A stretch of DNA of 58,758 nt from Alphaproteobacteria bacterium (lineage in GTDB: Bacteria; Pseudomonadota; Alphaproteobacteria; Micropepsales; Micropepsaceae): contig SHWE01000007.1 of the NCBI GenBank assembly GCA_009693985.1, forward strand, positions 1 to 58,758. The letters are read 5' to 3'. A program made the translations under genes and the position numbers. Of the stretch, positions 8,610-16,121 are shown one piece after another. Numbering within the stretch: position 1 is the stretch's first letter; every line of letters starts with the position of its first letter. The notes under the pieces are model-generated. The model was not told the origin of the DNA and searched no databases. It worked only from the letters and a program-made list of their open reading frames with translations.

Positions 8610-9670
8610 GTTTTCATGAGCCGCGCCGCCAAGGCCTCGCCCGCCGCCTTTGTCCCGAGCCTACCACCAATATCGCGGGTCATCTCAAGGTCGCGGACGG
8701 CGCTTTCGATGGCTTTCCCGATGGCGGCAGCGGCGTCGGAATAGGGCTTCGCGTTTTTGCGCCGTCCCAGCCAATCGAGCAGCAGCGCCGCAGAAAGAAT
8801 AAGCGAAAACGGATTGGCGAGATCTTTGCCCGCGATGTCCGGAGCCGAACCGTGGGCCGCCTGCGCCATCGCATGTTTCTCGCCTGCGTTCAGCGCGCCG
8901 CCGAGCCCGATGCTGCCGGAAAGCTCGGCGGTCAGATCGGTCAGGATGTCGCCATACATGTTGGTGGTGACGATGACGTCGAATTTCTGGGGCGCGCGGA
9001 CGACATGGGCCATCATCGCGTCCACGATGAAATCATCGACCGTCACATCGGGGAATTCGGCCGCCACGCGCCGGCATTCTTCGATGAACATGCCATCGCC
9101 GATTTTCAGCACGTTCGCTTTATGCACGATGCTGACATGGCGCTTGCGGCGCATGGCAAGCTCGAACGCGGCGCGCGCGATACGGGCGCAAGCGGGGCGC
9201 GTGATGCGCCGCAATGAAACCACGACATCGGGCGTCACCAGAAGTTCGGCATTACCCTGTTCCATATTGCGGTCGGCATAGAATCCTTCGGTGTTCTCGC
9301 GCGCCACCACGAGGTCGAAGGGCGCCACCGATTTGAACGTCACGCCCTCATAGGTGCGCGCCGGGCGGATATTGGCGAAGAGGTCGAGCTGCTTGCGGAA
9401 GAACGCCGAAGGATTGATCTCGCCCTTGGCTTCGTCCTTGAAGTCGTAGGTGGCGGCGGGTCCGAGGATGACGCCGTCGGCCTCGCGCGCGGCAGCGAGA
9501 AGCTCGGGCCGCACGGTGGTGCCGAAACGCGTCAGGCTTTCGTGCCCGACCGCTTCCTCGAAGATTTCAAGCTTGAGGCCAAATCGCGCATCGGCGGCGC
9601 GCAGCACGTGCAGCGTCGCCGCCGTGATTTCCGGCCCGATCCCATCGCCGGCAAGCACCAAAAGCCGCAT
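8606..9670 (-). CDS. Isocitrate/isopropylmalate dehydrogenase-family enzyme (tartrate dehydrogenase-like)
   Basis: This 354-residue beta-decarboxylating dehydrogenase begins with LVLAGDGIGPEIT. It contains the substrate loop VVARENTEGFYADR, the catalytic Lys in IVHKANVLKIGDG, the metal-binding TTNMYGDILTDL, and the adenine-binding AAHGSAPDIAGKDLANP. The family oxidises and decarboxylates 2-hydroxy acids with NAD and Mg/Mn. A stand-alone copy next to an ACS carrier and lactonases, with no leuCD genes beside it, argues for a catabolic role (tartrate/malate-like acids) rather than leucine synthesis, but LeuB function is not excluded. It is the first gene of the minus-strand operon that continues to 2430. 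Confidence 0.82.
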   Translation of the reverse strand: MRLLVLAGDGIGPEITAATLHVLRAADARFGLKLEIFEEAVGHESLTRFGTTVRPELLAAAREADGVILGPAATYDFKDEAKGEINPSAFFRKQLDLFANIRPARTYEGVTFKSVAPFDLVVARENTEGFYADRNMEQGNAELLVTPDVVVSLRRITRPACARIARAAFELAMRRKRHVSIVHKANVLKIGDGMFIEECRRVAAEFPDVTVDDFIVDAMMAHVVRAPQKFDVIVTTNMYGDILTDLTAELSGSIGLGGALNAGEKHAMAQAAHGSAPDIAGKDLANPFSLILSAALLLDWLGRRKNAKPYSDAAAAIGKAIESAVRDLEMTRDIGGRLGTKAAGEALAARLMKT

Positions 9671-9732
9671 GAAGCCACCCGATTTTCGCCGAGTAGGTCG
9701 GCGAATGGGGGGCGGCGAGTCAATGCTTAAAT

Positions 9733-10266
9733 CTAATCGACCTCGACGCCGTTGCGGTCGAACAGCGTGATCGATTGCTCGAATTGCAAGGCTTCGAAAT
9801 TGCCCATCTCGGCGCTGGCTTCGGTGATGACGAGATGGCGGTCATACATATAAACCGAAGCGCGCAATTGGCGCCCATTGGGCTCTTTGATGTTGAGCTG
9901 CCGGCCGGGGATTCCCCAATCGTAGGTCGCGCGCGCCTGGTAGAGGATATCGCCGCGCTTGCGGATGTTCTCCGCGGCGTGCTCGACGATCCCGGCATCC
10001 GCCGTCCGGCGCAATTGCGGGAAGGTGATGATGGTCACCGCATAGCGGCCCTTGTCCGTTTCGTGGAAAAATTCGCGCGCCGGAACGGAGGCCCCGGTGC
10101 GGGTCGTATACATGATCTCCTTCGTCATCGGCGCGGCGGGGAAGATGACGCCGAAGCGATGCTCCTTGTTCATGTAGAGCCGCGTCGGCGGCTGCTCGTC
10201 TTGCGCGACCGCCGCGCAACCGAGGTTAAGAACGACGGCGGCTGCGATAAGCAATGCGACGCGCAT
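9733..10266 (-). CDS. Secreted hypothetical protein
   Basis: No family was recognised. The 177-residue product has a clear Sec signal peptide (LLIAAAVVLNLGCAAVAQ). The cysteine within it is not in a strict lipobox, so periplasmic location is more likely than lipidation. The rest is a compact soluble domain that begins YMNKEHRFGVIFPAAP and has a repeated Thr/Arg-rich middle. That opening resembles small secreted proteins in which a PsbP-like fold is often predicted, which is a weak hint only. ATG 10266 is preceded by CAGGAGCC. It is a single-gene unit lying 63 bp upstream of the dehydrogenase gene. Confidence 0.7.
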   Translation of the reverse strand: MRVALLIAAAVVLNLGCAAVAQDEQPPTRLYMNKEHRFGVIFPAAPMTKEIMYTTRTGASVPAREFFHETDKGRYAVTIITFPQLRRTADAGIVEHAAENIRKRGDILYQARATYDWGIPGRQLNIKEPNGRQLRASVYMYDRHLVITEASAEMGNFEALQFEQSITLFDRNGVEVD

Positions 10267-10392
10267 GAATGGCTCCTGATGCCTTCGGGCGCGCGAACTA
10301 TAGGGCGCTGCTCCGAAACGGCCGCGTCATCTCGCGTTGCGTCCGGGTCAATTTTCGGTGACGTTCCGCTTTCCCATCGAGAGGAGCGCCCC

Positions 10393-10821
10393 TTGCATAG
10401 CCCCACTCTCGCGCCAGTCATCGCGCTCGTCCTTTGGTCCTTCGTGATGTGGGCTTGGCTCTATGCGACGCGCATTCCGGCGATCAGGAAGGCCGGCATC
10501 GTCTTCGATCCGACGTAGCCGAAGGAAGAGTTTCACCGCCAAATCCCGGCGCAAGTGCGCTGGAAGGCGGACAATTATAACAATCTCATGGAGCAGCCGA
10601 CCTTGTTCTATGCGGCGGCTCTGGTGCTTGCCCTGGCCGGCGAGGGCTCGGGCCTGAACGATATACTCGCCTGGCTCTATGTGGCTGCGCGTGTCGTACA
10701 CAGCCTGATTCAGGCGTTGATCAACGTCGTGTTGCTGCGTTTCGCTGTCTTCATGGTGGGCTCGCTGGTACTGCTGGCCCTGTCGATACGAGCGGCCCTT
10801 ATCGTCTTTTCGGGCACATAA
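10393..10821 (+). pseudogene. MAPEG-family membrane protein interrupted by an in-frame amber codon
   Basis: A TTG start at 10393 with GAGAGGAG upstream gives SPTLAPVIALVLWSFVMWAW and a following basic ATRIPAIRKAG segment. Codon 42 (10516-10518) is TAG. The same frame then stays open for another 100 codons, with RWKADNYNNLMEQPTLFYAA, the hallmark of the MAPEG (glutathione/eicosanoid metabolism) family, and two further hydrophobic helices. No frameshift is needed: reading through the stop gives a 142-residue product of normal family length. The gene is therefore inactivated by one nonsense mutation, or the base is a sequencing error, or the amber codon is read through. The downstream part has no obvious internal start with a ribosome site. 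Confidence 0.82.
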
Positions 10822-10856
10822 AAAAGGCCGGGGCGGTTTCCCGTCCCGGCCCTTTA
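10819..10856. terminator. Bidirectional intrinsic terminator
   Basis: An 11-bp GC-rich stem (GGCCGGGGCGG with CCGTCCCGGCC, one G-U pair) with a TTTC loop lies at 10826-10851, flanked by five A on the left and CTTT on the right. It separates the convergent MAPEG remnant and the metallo-beta-lactamase-fold gene and can serve both strands. Confidence 0.8.
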
Positions 10857-10871
10857 TGTCCGTCGAAAAAA

Positions 10872-11801
10872 CTACGCCGGGTTCGCCTTGGCGCCCTTCA
10901 GCGAGCGGTACGACATCTTGACCATGTTTTCGTCGGCCATCGCGTTGGCGCCGAGCGCACCGCCGATCTTGGCCAGCGGCTTCGCCGCGACGGCCTGATC
11001 TTCGGTCTTGCCGGCTTTGATCTCGGCCTGCACCGCGTCGCGCACCGCGACCAGCATGTCATGATATTTCTGCATGTCGGCCTTGCTCGCGAGCGGGCCG
11101 TGACCGGGCACGTATTTCGTCTGGTCGTTGCCCATGCGGATATAGGTCTCGACCGTCGAGATGATGCCGTTCAGGCTGCCGCCATTGGCATAGTCGATGG
11201 TCGGATACCTGGGGCCGAGGCTAACGGTGTCGCCGCAGGCGATCACATTCGACACCGGGAAATAGACATAGGAGTCGGTGTCGGTGTGGGCGGTCGCCGG
11301 ATGATTGACCATCACGGTCTGGCCGCCGACCATCAGCTGCAAGCCTTCGGTCGTGTAGGTCTGCGTCGGAATCCAGTCGCCTTCCGACGGCGCCGTCTTG
11401 TTGCCGGACAGCCCGTTGGTCGAGCCGTGCTGCAGACGCAGCGCGAGATTGCGGTGCGCCACGATGGTGGTCCCGTCCCTATGGAAGGGTCCGTTGCCGC
11501 CGGTGTGGTCGCCGTGGAAATGCGTGTTGATGAGATATTTGATCGGCTTCTTGCCGGAGAGCTTGTCGACTTCGGCCTTGATCTTGTCGTGCAGCGGAGC
11601 GAACTCGCCGTCGACTTGGATGACGGCGTCGGTGCCGACCGCGACGACCATGTTCCCGCCTTGGCCTTCGAGCATGTAGGTGTTGTTGCCGAGCGGTGTG
11701 GACTTGATCTGGACTTGGCTGAAATCCTGTCCCTGCGCGTAAGCGGCGACCGCGAACAGGCTGACCGCGCCAGCCAAGGCAAATTTGCTGATGTGCTTCA
11801 T
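10872..11801 (-). CDS. Periplasmic MBL-fold metallo-hydrolase
   Basis: This 309-residue protein has a Sec signal peptide (LAGAVSLFAVAAYAQ) and a metallo-beta-lactamase fold. The zinc motif THFHGDHTGGNG falls at about residues 93-104. Later conserved elements are TAHTDTDSYVYF and a GHG (YVPGHGPLAS). This group covers SoxH-like and quinoprotein-relay proteins and uncharacterised periplasmic hydrolases. It is not a class B lactamase that can be named. ATG 11801 is preceded by GGAGGGAG, and the longer upstream frame to 11879 would abolish the signal peptide. The gene is monocistronic. Confidence 0.87.
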   Translation of the reverse strand: MKHISKFALAGAVSLFAVAAYAQGQDFSQVQIKSTPLGNNTYMLEGQGGNMVVAVGTDAVIQVDGEFAPLHDKIKAEVDKLSGKKPIKYLINTHFHGDHTGGNGPFHRDGTTIVAHRNLALRLQHGSTNGLSGNKTAPSEGDWIPTQTYTTEGLQLMVGGQTVMVNHPATAHTDTDSYVYFPVSNVIACGDTVSLGPRYPTIDYANGGSLNGIISTVETYIRMGNDQTKYVPGHGPLASKADMQKYHDMLVAVRDAVQAEIKAGKTEDQAVAAKPLAKIGGALGANAMADENMVKMSYRSLKGAKANPA

Positions 11802-11920
11802 AGGCTCCCTCCTGGAAGACGTAGTAGGATTGGCATTCTCTCGTCGGTCGCCTGAAAGGCGCGACTTTGCCGATCCCACTATAGCCTATTCGCAGGTGTC
11901 TGTGAGGGGAGAGCGCGGCC

Positions 11921-12526
11921 TTAAGCGGGGCTTTGCGAGGCCGGGCCGTGGCGTAAGGCGACCGGGTTGTAGACGTGCCCCTCCAGGCCCCGCAGAATCT
12001 CACGTAACCCCGCGACGATACGGGCGGAATCCTTGGCGGCGACGGCCTCTTTCAGGGCGTCGTTGATGAAGGCGCCCGCCGGATAGTGCCCAACCGGCCC
12101 GGGGATGGAGAGGGCAATGGGCACCCCTGCCCTGATCAGCCCGATGAGAAGGGCCGCGAAACCCGGCTCGAACACCGTTTCCAGGGGGCCGGTAATGGTG
12201 ATCCTGAGGCCTGGGCGCGACGGGTAATTGGCGGGAAATCCTTCATTCTGGAACTCGGTCAGGATGCCGCTCTTGTCGGGCCGCCATTCCTCGCCCAGCA
12301 CTTGAAGATAGCGCCAGGCGCAGTGATAGGCGCGGCAGACGGGGTAGACCGTGGCGTGGATTGCGCAGCCTTTGCCGCCCGGCCCCAGATGGGTGCAGGG
12401 CGTGCGCGGCATCTTCTGGAACTCGGGCGTGTCGATGGTGAGGAGCGAGCAGCACACCGTGCACTCGCCGCATTCGCGTCCAGGCACCAGCTGCAAGCGA
12501 CGATCCTCCGCCAAATCTAAGCCCAT
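11921..12526 (-). CDS. YkgJ-family cysteine-cluster protein
   Basis: The 201-residue product starts with a Cys-rich block (CGECTVCCSL, then CTHLGPGGKGCAIHATVYPVCRAYHCAW). This fits the zinc- or iron-binding YkgJ/CxxCxxCC family, whose biochemical role is unsettled. The C-terminal ~100 residues are a non-cysteine domain peculiar to longer members. It is divergent from the ParA-like gene across a 144-bp AT-rich intergenic region. ATG 12526 is the only in-frame ATG near the Cys block, with weak ribosome-site support. A much longer open frame to 13462 is an antisense shadow of the ParA gene. Confidence 0.8.
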   Translation of the reverse strand: MGLDLAEDRRLQLVPGRECGECTVCCSLLTIDTPEFQKMPRTPCTHLGPGGKGCAIHATVYPVCRAYHCAWRYLQVLGEEWRPDKSGILTEFQNEGFPANYPSRPGLRITITGPLETVFEPGFAALLIGLIRAGVPIALSIPGPVGHYPAGAFINDALKEAVAAKDSARIVAGLREILRGLEGHVYNPVALRHGPASQSPA

Positions 12527-12670
12527 CCTATCGGACTTAAGCCCATTGGGATGCACGAAAATAGAAGAAAAATAACGGAGAAATAACCACAAATAGCAGC
12601 AGCGTTTTTTGTGCCCTCGAAACCCGTGTTGGCTACGACTCCCCTTGTGGCGAAAGACGGGAGGCTCCCC

Positions 12671-13537
12671 ATGCTTGTGGTCGCAATGGCGTCCCAGAAG
12701 GGCGGTTCGGGCAAGACGACCTTGGCAGGTCATCTTGCGGTGGAAGCGGAAAAATCGGGCGCAGGGCCGGTCGCGCTGATCGACACCGATCCGCAAGGCT
12801 CGCTGTCGCATTGGTGGAACGCGCGCGCGGTGCGCAGCCCCCAATTCGCACAAGCCGGCGTGTTCGATCTCGCCAGCGTGCTCAATCATCTGCGGCGGTT
12901 GGGGATCAAGCTCGCCATCGTCGACACGCCGCCCGCGATCTCGGAATCGATCGCCGAAGTGATCAGCCGCTCCGATCTCGTTCTCGTGCCGACGCGCCCC
13001 TCGCCGCACGATCTTCGCGCCGTCGGCGCCACCGTCGATATCGCGGAGCGTTTCGAGCGACCGCTGATCTTCATCGTCAACGCGGCGACGGCGCGCGCGC
13101 GCATCACCGGCGAGGCGGTGGTGGCGCTGTCGCAACACGGAACCGTCGCGCCGGTGACCATCCATCACCGGGTGGATTTCGCCGCCAGCATGGTCGATGG
13201 CCGTACGGTCGGCGAGGTGTCGCCGAAATCGGCATCCGCGAAAGAAGTTTCCGATCTGTGGCTCTATGTTCAGGACCGTTTGGCGCGGCTGAAAAAGAGC
13301 GAGACGCTGGCGTCCGAAGCCCGCCCGCAAGATATTTCCGCGCACATGGAGGATGAAGATTTCGCCGAGCCATTGCCGCCGCCCGTCCTCCACCCTGCGC
13401 CGAAACCCTATGAGGGTGTCGACCGCAGGAAAGAGGGGCGCGACCGGCGCGATATTCCGCAAGACGAAGTGTTGTTCGGAGGGCAGGAGCGCCGCACCAA
13501 TCGCTTCGGCCGCCGCCAGGCCGACTATTTCAAATGA
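12671..13537 (+). CDS. Orphan ParA/MinD-type ATPase with Arg-rich tail
   Basis: The deviant Walker A motif QKGGSGKTT (residues 9-17), LIDTDPQG (36-43) and IVDTPPAIS (about 83-91) identify a ParA-family ATPase of 288 residues. These position plasmids, chromosomes, carboxysomes, chemoreceptor arrays or other cargo on the nucleoid. After about residue 210 comes a Pro- and Asp/Glu-rich linker and an unusual basic tail with repeated RR pairs (DRRKEGRDRRD, ERRTNRFGRR). GGGAGG lies 6 bases upstream of ATG 12671. The stop overlaps the next gene's start (ATGA), so the small DNA-binding-like protein is a likely partner. There is no parB or parS nearby, so it is probably not the chromosome-segregation ParA. 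Confidence 0.85.
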   Translation: MLVVAMASQKGGSGKTTLAGHLAVEAEKSGAGPVALIDTDPQGSLSHWWNARAVRSPQFAQAGVFDLASVLNHLRRLGIKLAIVDTPPAISESIAEVISRSDLVLVPTRPSPHDLRAVGATVDIAERFERPLIFIVNAATARARITGEAVVALSQHGTVAPVTIHHRVDFAASMVDGRTVGEVSPKSASAKEVSDLWLYVQDRLARLKKSETLASEARPQDISAHMEDEDFAEPLPPPVLHPAPKPYEGVDRRKEGRDRRDIPQDEVLFGGQERRTNRFGRRQADYFK

Positions 13538-13863
13538 GCAAATTCGCCGCCATGACCGCGAATCTGCTGGTGCGCAAAGGCGAGGCCGCGCCGTCCACCG
13601 TCACGCCATTTCGCGATGACCGGCCGATGGTGACGCCCGCTCCCAAGAATCATGGATGCGCGGGCGTGCCCGCCGCCCCGCGCCGGATCGTGCTCAAGCT
13701 CGACGCGCGCGACTATGAGCGTCTGGGATTGATCGCGGTCAAGCGCGGGGTCAGCCGCCAAAGTCTCGCGCGCGATGCGATGACGCTCTATTTCGAAAAG
13801 CTGGCCGGTGAATTTTCTTGCGCCTGCATCGGCGGATGTTTGAAGACCTGCGCGGCGGAGTAG
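13534..13863 (+). CDS. Ribbon-helix-helix-like small protein, ParA partner candidate
   Basis: This is a 109-residue protein. The first ~45 residues are low-complexity (Pro, Arg, Lys). Residues 50-95 (RIVLKLDARDYERLGLIAVK then GVSRQSLARDAMTLYF) have the beta-alpha-alpha pattern of ribbon-helix-helix regulators such as CopG or ParG. The C-terminus ends with four closely spaced cysteines (FSCACIGGCLKTC), an odd addition that could bind metal. It overlaps the ParA gene by 4 bp, which implies coupled synthesis and a ParA-adaptor relationship. Function is inferred from context only. Confidence 0.72.
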   Translation: MSKFAAMTANLLVRKGEAAPSTVTPFRDDRPMVTPAPKNHGCAGVPAAPRRIVLKLDARDYERLGLIAVKRGVSRQSLARDAMTLYFEKLAGEFSCACIGGCLKTCAAE

Positions 13864-13871
13864 TCGAGGTT

Positions 13872-14735
13872 TTACCGGCCGCGTGCGGGCCCTGCGCCAT
13901 AGCGCATCCGCTCGCCAATATCGCAGCCCCGCTCATAGACGGTGCCCTTCTTGGGCGCCGGACGCGCGACATTGGCCGCCACCCTTATGATGCCTGTCTG
14001 TCGCGGCTCGGGTTGAAGGCCTGAAATCTCCAGGATCAATTTGCGGCGCACCGCGCGCGCGAGGTCCTCGAAGCCGTTCGCCACCTGGAGGAACGCGCCC
14101 GGTCCGCCGATCACGCAGCCGGCGTAATAGCGGTCGAGGTCTTCCAGATAATAGACGTCGAACTTGTCCTGTTCGGTGACGATGGGAAGTCCGTTGATGA
14201 CGATGCCCTTGGCGATCACTTCGTCGCGCACGCCATCGACCAGCCGTCCGTCATTGTTGGGGCCGTCGCCCGAAACATCGATGACGCGCCGCGCCGCTTT
14301 GTACGGGCTCGCTTCCAACAGCTTTGCGCCGATCTCGATGCCGCTGCTGATCGAGGTCTGCACACCGTGGGTGCGGCGGGCGCCGGCCAGAATATCGGCG
14401 AAGGCCTCCGCGCTCTCTTTATCGTGGACGATCTGCCAGTTCACCACCACGCGGTTGGAGGCGTAGCTCGAGAAATCGAGATAGGTGACGGCGATTCTTC
14501 CCAACGATCCCGACTTGATCGCCTGGATCAGCTCCGGGCTGCGGAACGCGGCAATGGCGCCCTCGCGCTGGAAACGGTTTTCGTTCTCATCGACGCTGTA
14601 GGAAACGTCGGTGGCGATCACGAGCGAGATATCGACTTCATTGGGATCGCTGGCGGGGGCCGCCGCGATCGGAAGGGCGGCCAATCCCAAAAGGAAGGCC
14701 GACAGGCTTAAGACCCGGTACTTTGCGCTTTTCAT
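13872..14735 (-). CDS. DUF1194 secreted von Willebrand-factor-A-like protein
   Basis: The 287-residue product has a Sec signal peptide (LLGLAALPIAAAPA) and a vWA-like domain. It opens with VDISLVIATDVSYSVDENE, which contains a D-x-S-x-S metal-ion-dependent adhesion site, and continues with VIDVSGDGPNNDG. This is the DUF1194 family found in many alphaproteobacteria, role unknown. It is convergent with the ParA/RHH pair, with 8 bp between stop codons. The tail YERGCDIGERMRYG lies beyond the vWA core. Confidence 0.85.
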   Translation of the reverse strand: MKSAKYRVLSLSAFLLGLAALPIAAAPASDPNEVDISLVIATDVSYSVDENENRFQREGAIAAFRSPELIQAIKSGSLGRIAVTYLDFSSYASNRVVVNWQIVHDKESAEAFADILAGARRTHGVQTSISSGIEIGAKLLEASPYKAARRVIDVSGDGPNNDGRLVDGVRDEVIAKGIVINGLPIVTEQDKFDVYYLEDLDRYYAGCVIGGPGAFLQVANGFEDLARAVRRKLILEISGLQPEPRQTGIIRVAANVARPAPKKGTVYERGCDIGERMRYGAGPARGR

Positions 14736-14902
14736 CCGTTTTCGTCCGGTCTGCCGAGCGCCCGCCTCGGAACCAACGATAACCTCGTTTCGAGAGGGGC
14801 GGCAACGCCATCGGCGCCATTGTGGGCGCTCCGCCTTCCCCTTAAACTCGAGCCGATGCGCGAGCCTACGCGCCGCCGGATAGACGCCCGAGGAGGAACA
14901 CC

Positions 14903-15961
14903 ATGGAATCCAAGAACGAAACCAACCATCAGGACGGCCCGAGCCGGCGCAGCGTCCTTTCCGGAATCACGGTCGCCGCGGCGGCTACGGCGATGTCGGT
15001 GGGGCCCAGCGCGGTGAACGCGCAGCTGCCGAAATTCGCACCGGTGACCTACTGGAACAAAGAATATGTCGTCATGAAGGGCGACGTGAAGCTCCAGCTC
15101 TATCGCCGCCGCCTTACCGCCCCCGCCGCGGGCCAGGCTCCGCTGCCGGTGGTCTTCCTGATCCACGGCTCCTCGATGGGCGCGCTGCCGGCCTGGGATC
15201 TGCAAGTACCCAAACATCCCGACGCCGGCGAATATTCGATGATGAACGTGATGGCCCGCTACGGCTACGACGTGTGGGCGATCGACTTCGAAGGTTACGG
15301 CGCCTCCTCGCGCACCAAGGGCTGGTCGGACATCAAGAGCGGCGTCGCCGACATCGAAACCGCCGTTCCGCTGATCGCGCGCGAAACCGGTCAGCAGAAA
15401 TTCCACTTCATCGGCTCGTCTTCGGGCGCGCTCCGCGTGGCGGCCTTCGGCATCAAGAATCCGAATCGTGTCGACCGGGCGGTTCTCGGCGCTATGACCT
15501 ATACCGGCAAGGGTTCTCCGACCTTGGAAGACCGCGCCAAGGATCTCGCCTTCTTTCAGGCGAACAACACGCGCCCGCGCCCGCGCTCGATGCTGGCCTC
15601 GATCTTCACGCGCGACAAGCCGGGCACGGGCGATCCGCGTGTCGCCGAGGCGTTGGCCGACATGGAATTGAAATATGGCGATAGCGTTCCGACCGGAACC
15701 TATCTCGACATGACGTCCAAGCTGCCGCTGTTCGAAGCCAAGGATTTGAAGTGCGCTGTGCTGGTGATCCGCGGCGAATTCGACGGCATCGCCACCGAGG
15801 CGGACCTTCTGGACATGTACAGCCAATTGCCGAATCCGGATCGTCAGTTCGTCACCCTGTCCCAGACGGCGCATAATCTCGGCCTGTCCTGGAACCGCCA
15901 CACCTTTTGGCATGCGGTGAACGCGTTCCTCTCGATGCCGAAGCCGATCGTCTCGGTCTAA
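14903..15961 (+). CDS. Tat-exported alpha/beta hydrolase (tandem copy 1)
   Basis: This 352-residue enzyme has a twin-arginine leader (SRRSVLSGITVAAAATAMS). The alpha/beta fold shows an oxyanion strand FLIHGSSMGALP, the nucleophile elbow IGSSSGALR (Ser in G-S-S-S-G), a candidate acid in GEFDGIATEADLLDMY, and a catalytic His in LSQTAHNLGLSWNRH. AGGAGG precedes the ATG. The next gene is a close paralogue in the same direction, separated by a terminator hairpin. Family members include esterases, haloalkane dehalogenases and epoxide hydrolases, and no substrate can be assigned. Confidence 0.87.
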   Translation: MESKNETNHQDGPSRRSVLSGITVAAAATAMSVGPSAVNAQLPKFAPVTYWNKEYVVMKGDVKLQLYRRRLTAPAAGQAPLPVVFLIHGSSMGALPAWDLQVPKHPDAGEYSMMNVMARYGYDVWAIDFEGYGASSRTKGWSDIKSGVADIETAVPLIARETGQQKFHFIGSSSGALRVAAFGIKNPNRVDRAVLGAMTYTGKGSPTLEDRAKDLAFFQANNTRPRPRSMLASIFTRDKPGTGDPRVAEALADMELKYGDSVPTGTYLDMTSKLPLFEAKDLKCAVLVIRGEFDGIATEADLLDMYSQLPNPDRQFVTLSQTAHNLGLSWNRHTFWHAVNAFLSMPKPIVSV

Positions 15962-15977
15962 GAGATCATTTTTACGG

Positions 15978-16013
15978 GAACGGCCTCATCTTGGGATGGG
16001 GCCGTTCTTTTTT
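15978..16013 (+). terminator. Intrinsic terminator after hydrolase copy 1
   Basis: A perfect 8-bp stem GAACGGCC/GGCCGTTC with a 14-base loop is followed by six T. It lies 17 bases after the first hydrolase stop, so the tandem paralogue probably has its own promoter in the following ~100 bases. Confidence 0.82.
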
Positions 16014-16121
16014 GCGGTATTGCCATGCTGGGCTGGGCTGGCTGGCGCAGCCAGGGCAGCATAGAATGGCCCCAGCATCTGACAGGGTCCCATCGGGAAC
16101 CCACCACGAAGGAGGGATTGC

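Noticed and set aside
12527-13462. Extension of the YkgJ-family frame far upstream, opposite the ParA gene
   Set aside because: The conserved part starts at the Cys block next to ATG 12526. The extension is the shadow of ParA and has no homology features.
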